Assembly (NCBI RefSeq): GCF_004360155.1
Contig: NZ_SAIS01000013.1
Location: 1 to 64,000 of the forward strand
Source of the DNA: Paraglaciecola marina
Lineage (GTDB): Bacteria; Pseudomonadota; Gammaproteobacteria; Enterobacterales; Alteromonadaceae
Length of the DNA stretch: 64,000 bases
Direction of reading: 5' to 3'
In this document: positions 61,211-64,000 of the stretch, piece by piece
Numbering within the stretch: position 1 is the first letter of the stretch
How the letters are laid out: each line of letters begins with the position of its first letter
Notes under the pieces: model-generated
Told to the model about the DNA's origin: nothing
Databases searched by the model: none
Seen by the model: only the letters and a program-made list of their open reading frames with translations
Translations under genes and position numbers: made by a program

Positions 61211-61723
61211 ATGTTAAACACAGATACCAAATTAATTAGACCTTCCAATCGCCGTCCGGCAGATTTAACGGCAAGCCTTCTCATACCAAAGGAAGGGGGT
61301 AAACCAGACTGGCAACACTACTTTGCTTTGTGGTTAGTGAAGGAAGGGTTTTACAAGGGAAAAGACAAGGATGGCAACACCATCATTGCCATGACCAAAG
61401 CCGCCAAAGATGCCATTTCAGGCCAAAAGAATAATGGCAAGAAACGCCCGGATTTGTTTATCCATATCGAAGGTGAGGACGAACAGGGAGAAAAAATCTG
61501 GGATGAAATCTTGGCAGCATGGAAATCGAGAAATGGTAATTATCTTACTGAAAATGAAGACGGTATCAAAATCGTTATTCAGCCCCGTGAGGCGAAAGAA
61601 ACGCTGCTTAAAAAGTTTGCGCGTAAGCGTATGGCGGCGATTGATTTAACGCCTGCTACACCGATTGAAGAAGAGGAAGGCATCAGCGAAGCCGTCTCCC
61701 CTGATTTAACCCAAGACACTTAA
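61211..61723 (+). CDS. Mobile-element hypothetical (170 residues)
   Basis: ATG 61211 has AAAGGAAAA upstream. The protein (MLNTDTKLIRPSNRRPADLT) is soluble with DWQHYFALWLVKEGFYKGKD and IDLTPATPIEEEEGI. No TM, signal or named domain. An intrinsic terminator 18 bp after the stop ends this transcript and isolates the mobilisation genes that follow. Confidence 0.6.
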   Translation: MLNTDTKLIRPSNRRPADLTASLLIPKEGGKPDWQHYFALWLVKEGFYKGKDKDGNTIIAMTKAAKDAISGQKNNGKKRPDLFIHIEGEDEQGEKIWDEILAAWKSRNGNYLTENEDGIKIVIQPREAKETLLKKFARKRMAAIDLTPATPIEEEEGISEAVSPDLTQDT

Positions 61724-61740
61724 GTCTCCGCCCCAGCCTA

Positions 61741-61772
61741 GCCGAGGCACATTGTGTTGCCTCGGCGCTTTT
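61741..61772 (+). terminator. Intrinsic terminator before the mobilisation genes
   Basis: GCCGAGGCA (61741-61749) and TGCCTCGGC (61758-61766) form a 9-bp GC-rich stem, followed by GC and six Ts. It ends the upstream operon. Confidence 0.93.
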
Positions 61773-61802
61773 TTAATCCTCATTATGATCTATGGAAATA
61801 AA

Positions 61803-62198
61803 ATGCTAGCAATGCAAATTGACACACTACTAGGTCTACCGCTTGATGCCACGTTGACTATTCGACTGACCAAATTCGAGCGTGAATTATGGGATGAAGA
61901 AGCCAACGTTTTAGGGCTCTCCACTTCAAAATATGTGCGCGTAACGCTTGCCGATGAATTGACTAAGCGCAAGCTTGCTGTGCTTATCAAGCGCCGAAAT
62001 GAGCGCAAAGAATATGTGCGCCTGCTGCGTGGCATTGGACAGTCTCGGATAGCCAACAACCTCAATCAACTGGCCTATGCTGCTAATACAGGCAGCCTTG
62101 TTTTTACCCCTGATGTGATAGCACAAATCAATGAAGCCTATGACGCCATCATGTATATGCGAAGCCTACTCATTGAATTGTCAGGAGTGCGCGTATGA
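61803..62198 (+). CDS. MobC-like relaxosome accessory (ribbon-helix-helix)
   Basis: The start is ATG 61803 (GGAAAT 7 nt upstream). The 131-residue protein has an N-terminal strand plus helix (LDATLTIRLTKFERELWDEE) characteristic of MobC-type RHH proteins, and a helical tail (RGIGQSRIANNLNQLAYAAN) with the conserved RxIANNLNQLA found in mobilisation proteins. It overlaps the relaxase gene by 4 bp. It would bind at oriT and help nicking. Confidence 0.86.
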   Translation: MLAMQIDTLLGLPLDATLTIRLTKFERELWDEEANVLGLSTSKYVRVTLADELTKRKLAVLIKRRNERKEYVRLLRGIGQSRIANNLNQLAYAANTGSLVFTPDVIAQINEAYDAIMYMRSLLIELSGVRV

Positions 62199-63484
62199 TA
62201 CTGAAAATGTCCACTCGCGCAGGCGCTAAGAGTTTAGGTCAACACCTTCTTAACGGTCATGATAATGAGCATGTTGAGGTGCATGAGGTCTGTGGGTTTG
62301 TTGCTGATACTTTACCCGAAGCGATGCAAGAGCTATATGCCACGGCCAAAGCCACTAACGTAAAGAAGTTCATGGCCTCTATGAGTATCAACCCACCGAA
62401 AGGCGAAAATCCGACCATTGCCGACTTTGAAGATGCGGTTAATCGCGCAGAAAAAGAACTAGGGTTAGAACATCAACCAAGGGCGATTGTATTTCATGAG
62501 AAAAATGGGCGCAGACATGCTCATGCGGTCTGGTCACGGGTAGATGAGAACTTAAAGGCCATCAAGCTTGATTATTACAAAAAGAAACTCTTCCACTTGT
62601 CCAAACAGCTTTATCTCGAACATGGCTACGATTTACCAAAGGGTTTTGAAAACAAAAAAGATAAACAAGTCAGTTACGATTTAGCGGACTATCAGCAGGC
62701 CAAACGTAACAAGCTCAACCCTAAAGAGATTAAAGCCAAGGTTATAGCCTGCTGGGAAAGTTCAACTGACCTCAAGAGCTTTAAACAGGCAATTGAGAAA
62801 GAAGGCTACATCCTCGCCAAAGGCGATAGAAAAGACTTTGTGTTGGTTGATAGTCACATGGATATCAAAGGACTACGCCGCACACTGTCTGTGCCTGCAA
62901 AAGAGATTGCTGATAAGCTAGGTAGTAACCAGAACCTTCCCACTGTGGATGCTGCCAAAACACTGATGGCAGCGCAGCATTTAGGGCAACTCAAAGAAAA
63001 GCAAAGCCAGCTTGTACAGCGTCATGCTGAACAAGTCGCACTCCATGAAAATCGCATCAATACACTGGTTAAAACCCAGCAGCACGAGCGCGCTAAACAA
63101 CTCGCCTTGCATGAACAAAGGCAAGTTGAAGAGCGCGAAAACCGTCAAGCCCAATACCAAAAAGGCTTAAAAGCCCTCTGGCACTTTGTTACTGGTCGTT
63201 ATCATAAACAAAAGCAAATGCATGAAGCAGAATATCAAGCAAGTTTAGCCCGTGATGCGACTGAAAAAGACGCGCTGATACAAACCCACATCAATGCCCG
63301 TGAAACTCTCCAGCAGCCTTTAAATGAGATTATTGAGCGCCAACAACAAGAAATGCAGGCCTTTAATAAATGGGCTGTTCAACACCTCAAATCACATTCC
63401 CTCAAACACGAATTTACCCACCAATTTGAGCAAGAAACTAAACCACAGTCACATTCACACAATGCACCCAAATTAGAACTGTGA
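62195..63484 (+). CDS. Relaxase / mobilisation nuclease
   Basis: The 429-residue relaxase has the 3-His metal motif in VFHEKNGRRHAHAVWSRVD (H101, H108, H110) and the family opening MILKMSTRAGAKSLGQHLLN with NEHVEVHEVCGFV. It nicks oriT and leads the strand into the transfer channel. The first Tyr is residue 48, so the catalytic Tyr near residue 25 of MOBP enzymes is absent, and the nucleophile is unclear. The last 170 residues are a Gln/His-rich coiled coil. ATGA overlap with mobC-like gene. Confidence 0.9.
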   Translation: MILKMSTRAGAKSLGQHLLNGHDNEHVEVHEVCGFVADTLPEAMQELYATAKATNVKKFMASMSINPPKGENPTIADFEDAVNRAEKELGLEHQPRAIVFHEKNGRRHAHAVWSRVDENLKAIKLDYYKKKLFHLSKQLYLEHGYDLPKGFENKKDKQVSYDLADYQQAKRNKLNPKEIKAKVIACWESSTDLKSFKQAIEKEGYILAKGDRKDFVLVDSHMDIKGLRRTLSVPAKEIADKLGSNQNLPTVDAAKTLMAAQHLGQLKEKQSQLVQRHAEQVALHENRINTLVKTQQHERAKQLALHEQRQVEERENRQAQYQKGLKALWHFVTGRYHKQKQMHEAEYQASLARDATEKDALIQTHINARETLQQPLNEIIERQQQEMQAFNKWAVQHLKSHSLKHEFTHQFEQETKPQSHSHNAPKLEL

Positions 63485-63519
63485 ATCATTTGCAACCTTT
63501 TAGAAACGGAGTCACCATT

Positions 63520-63702
63520 ATGAAATGCAACCCTGACAAATACCGTGAAAACTTAGCAAGTTTCGATATGACGAGAGAGCAAGAGGACGAGTTACTTTTT
63601 GCACTCTGGCATATCATGAAATTATTCGCTGAATTGGGACACGGAGTAAATTCTATCAACAATATTTTTCCCAATATTTTTGAAAAAGCTGATCAAGAAT
63701 AA
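63520..63702 (+). CDS. Small hypothetical (60 residues)
   Basis: The start is ATG 63520 with GGAG 8 nt upstream; the 63481 frame is longer and overlaps the relaxase stop region. The peptide MKCNPDKYRENLASFDMTRE is acidic and helical. Homologues of this size often lie between relaxase and resolvase genes. No function known. Confidence 0.7.
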   Translation: MKCNPDKYRENLASFDMTREQEDELLFALWHIMKLFAELGHGVNSINNIFPNIFEKADQE

Positions 63703-63755
63703 GTAAATTTGCAACATTAACGATCCACTGAGTATCGAAAGTAAGGAGTATGCCT

Positions 63756-64000
63756 ATGACACAAAAAGCCCTCATTTATTGTCGCGTCAGTACAAAGCGA
63801 CAATCAAGTCATGGCTCTGGATTGTCCAGCCAACAAAAGCGCTGTGAAATACATGCCGTTCAGCATGGCTACGAGGTCGAAAATGTCTTTCCTGACGATA
63901 TTTCTGGCGGCGGTAGCTTTATGCACCGCAAAGGCATGGTGGATATGCTTAAACACATTAAAGCCAATCCAAATGAGCGCTATGTCGTTATCTTTGATGA
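63756..64000 (+). CDS. Serine recombinase (resolvase family), N-terminal part
   Basis: The frame starts at ATG 63756, 7 nt after AAGGAG, and runs off the right edge after 81 codons. ALIYCRVSTKRQSSHGSGLS contains the catalytic Ser of serine recombinases, and EIHAVQHGYEVENVFPDDIS and ERYVVIFD continue the fold. Large and small serine recombinases cannot be told apart from this fragment. It probably resolves or integrates the element. Confidence 0.9.
   Translation, partial: MTQKALIYCRVSTKRQSSHGSGLSSQQKRCEIHAVQHGYEVENVFPDDISGGGSFMHRKGMVDMLKHIKANPNERYVVIFD

Overview
The window looks like a chromosome segment from a marine gammaproteobacterium of the order Alteromonadales. The basis is moderate-to-low GC, a core set of sbcDC, mtfA, an MlaC-like gene, a PagL-like gene and a rhodanese-fused thiI, and YHYH-domain and DUF6429-type proteins common in that group. 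Genus cannot be fixed from the sequence alone; Paraglaciecola, Glaciecola or Alteromonas are guesses.

Layout. (A) 1-16.4 kb is ordinary chromosome: a Bcr/CflA drug efflux pump (cut by the left edge) with a divergent LysR regulator, the SbcCD nuclease operon, the MtfA peptidase, an MlaC-like lipid-binding protein, a PagL-like lipid A deacylase, a second LysR regulator, an uncharacterised membrane protein, an ECF sigma factor with a translationally coupled membrane protein, ThiI, and a membrane diguanylate cyclase. (B) 16.4-40.5 kb is an accessory, defence-rich region. It holds a 1396-residue KAP-type membrane NTPase, an AbiE-type type IV toxin-antitoxin pair, a membrane-anchored NERD nuclease candidate, a C5-methyltransferase with an SOS (LexA) box facing a probable restriction endonuclease, an HTH/PIN toxin-antitoxin pair, CcdAB, a TetR/lipoprotein-hydrolase unit, a YHYH lipoprotein, a thoroughly broken ChrR-like cupin gene, an integrase relic and a tRNA-Ser 3' end scar. 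Three families of short dispersed repeats, all in one orientation, sit between these modules and give a cassette-like appearance. (C) 40.5-47.4 kb is a heavy-metal resistance unit. A CadR-like MerR regulator faces a textbook 19-bp-spacer MerR promoter that drives a transglutaminase-like protein, an ICMT-like methyltransferase, a His-rich small protein, and the CzcB and CzcA efflux components. No outer-membrane channel gene is present. (D) 47.5-64 kb is a mobilisable element: a FimB-size tyrosine recombinase, a DnaJ-domain protein, a palindrome-rich gene-poor stretch (candidate oriT/origin), many small unknown genes, a TM-less VirD4/TraG coupling ATPase preceded by a small membrane protein that may supply its anchor, a MobC-like protein, a relaxase and a serine recombinase cut by the right edge.

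How the parts work together. Region B reads as an island of phage-defence and addiction modules assembled by repeat-bounded insertions. Region C is one regulated metal-efflux operon. Region D encodes DNA processing for transfer (relaxosome plus coupling protein) but, within this window, no mating-pair formation genes, so it probably relies on a helper or on genes beyond the edge.
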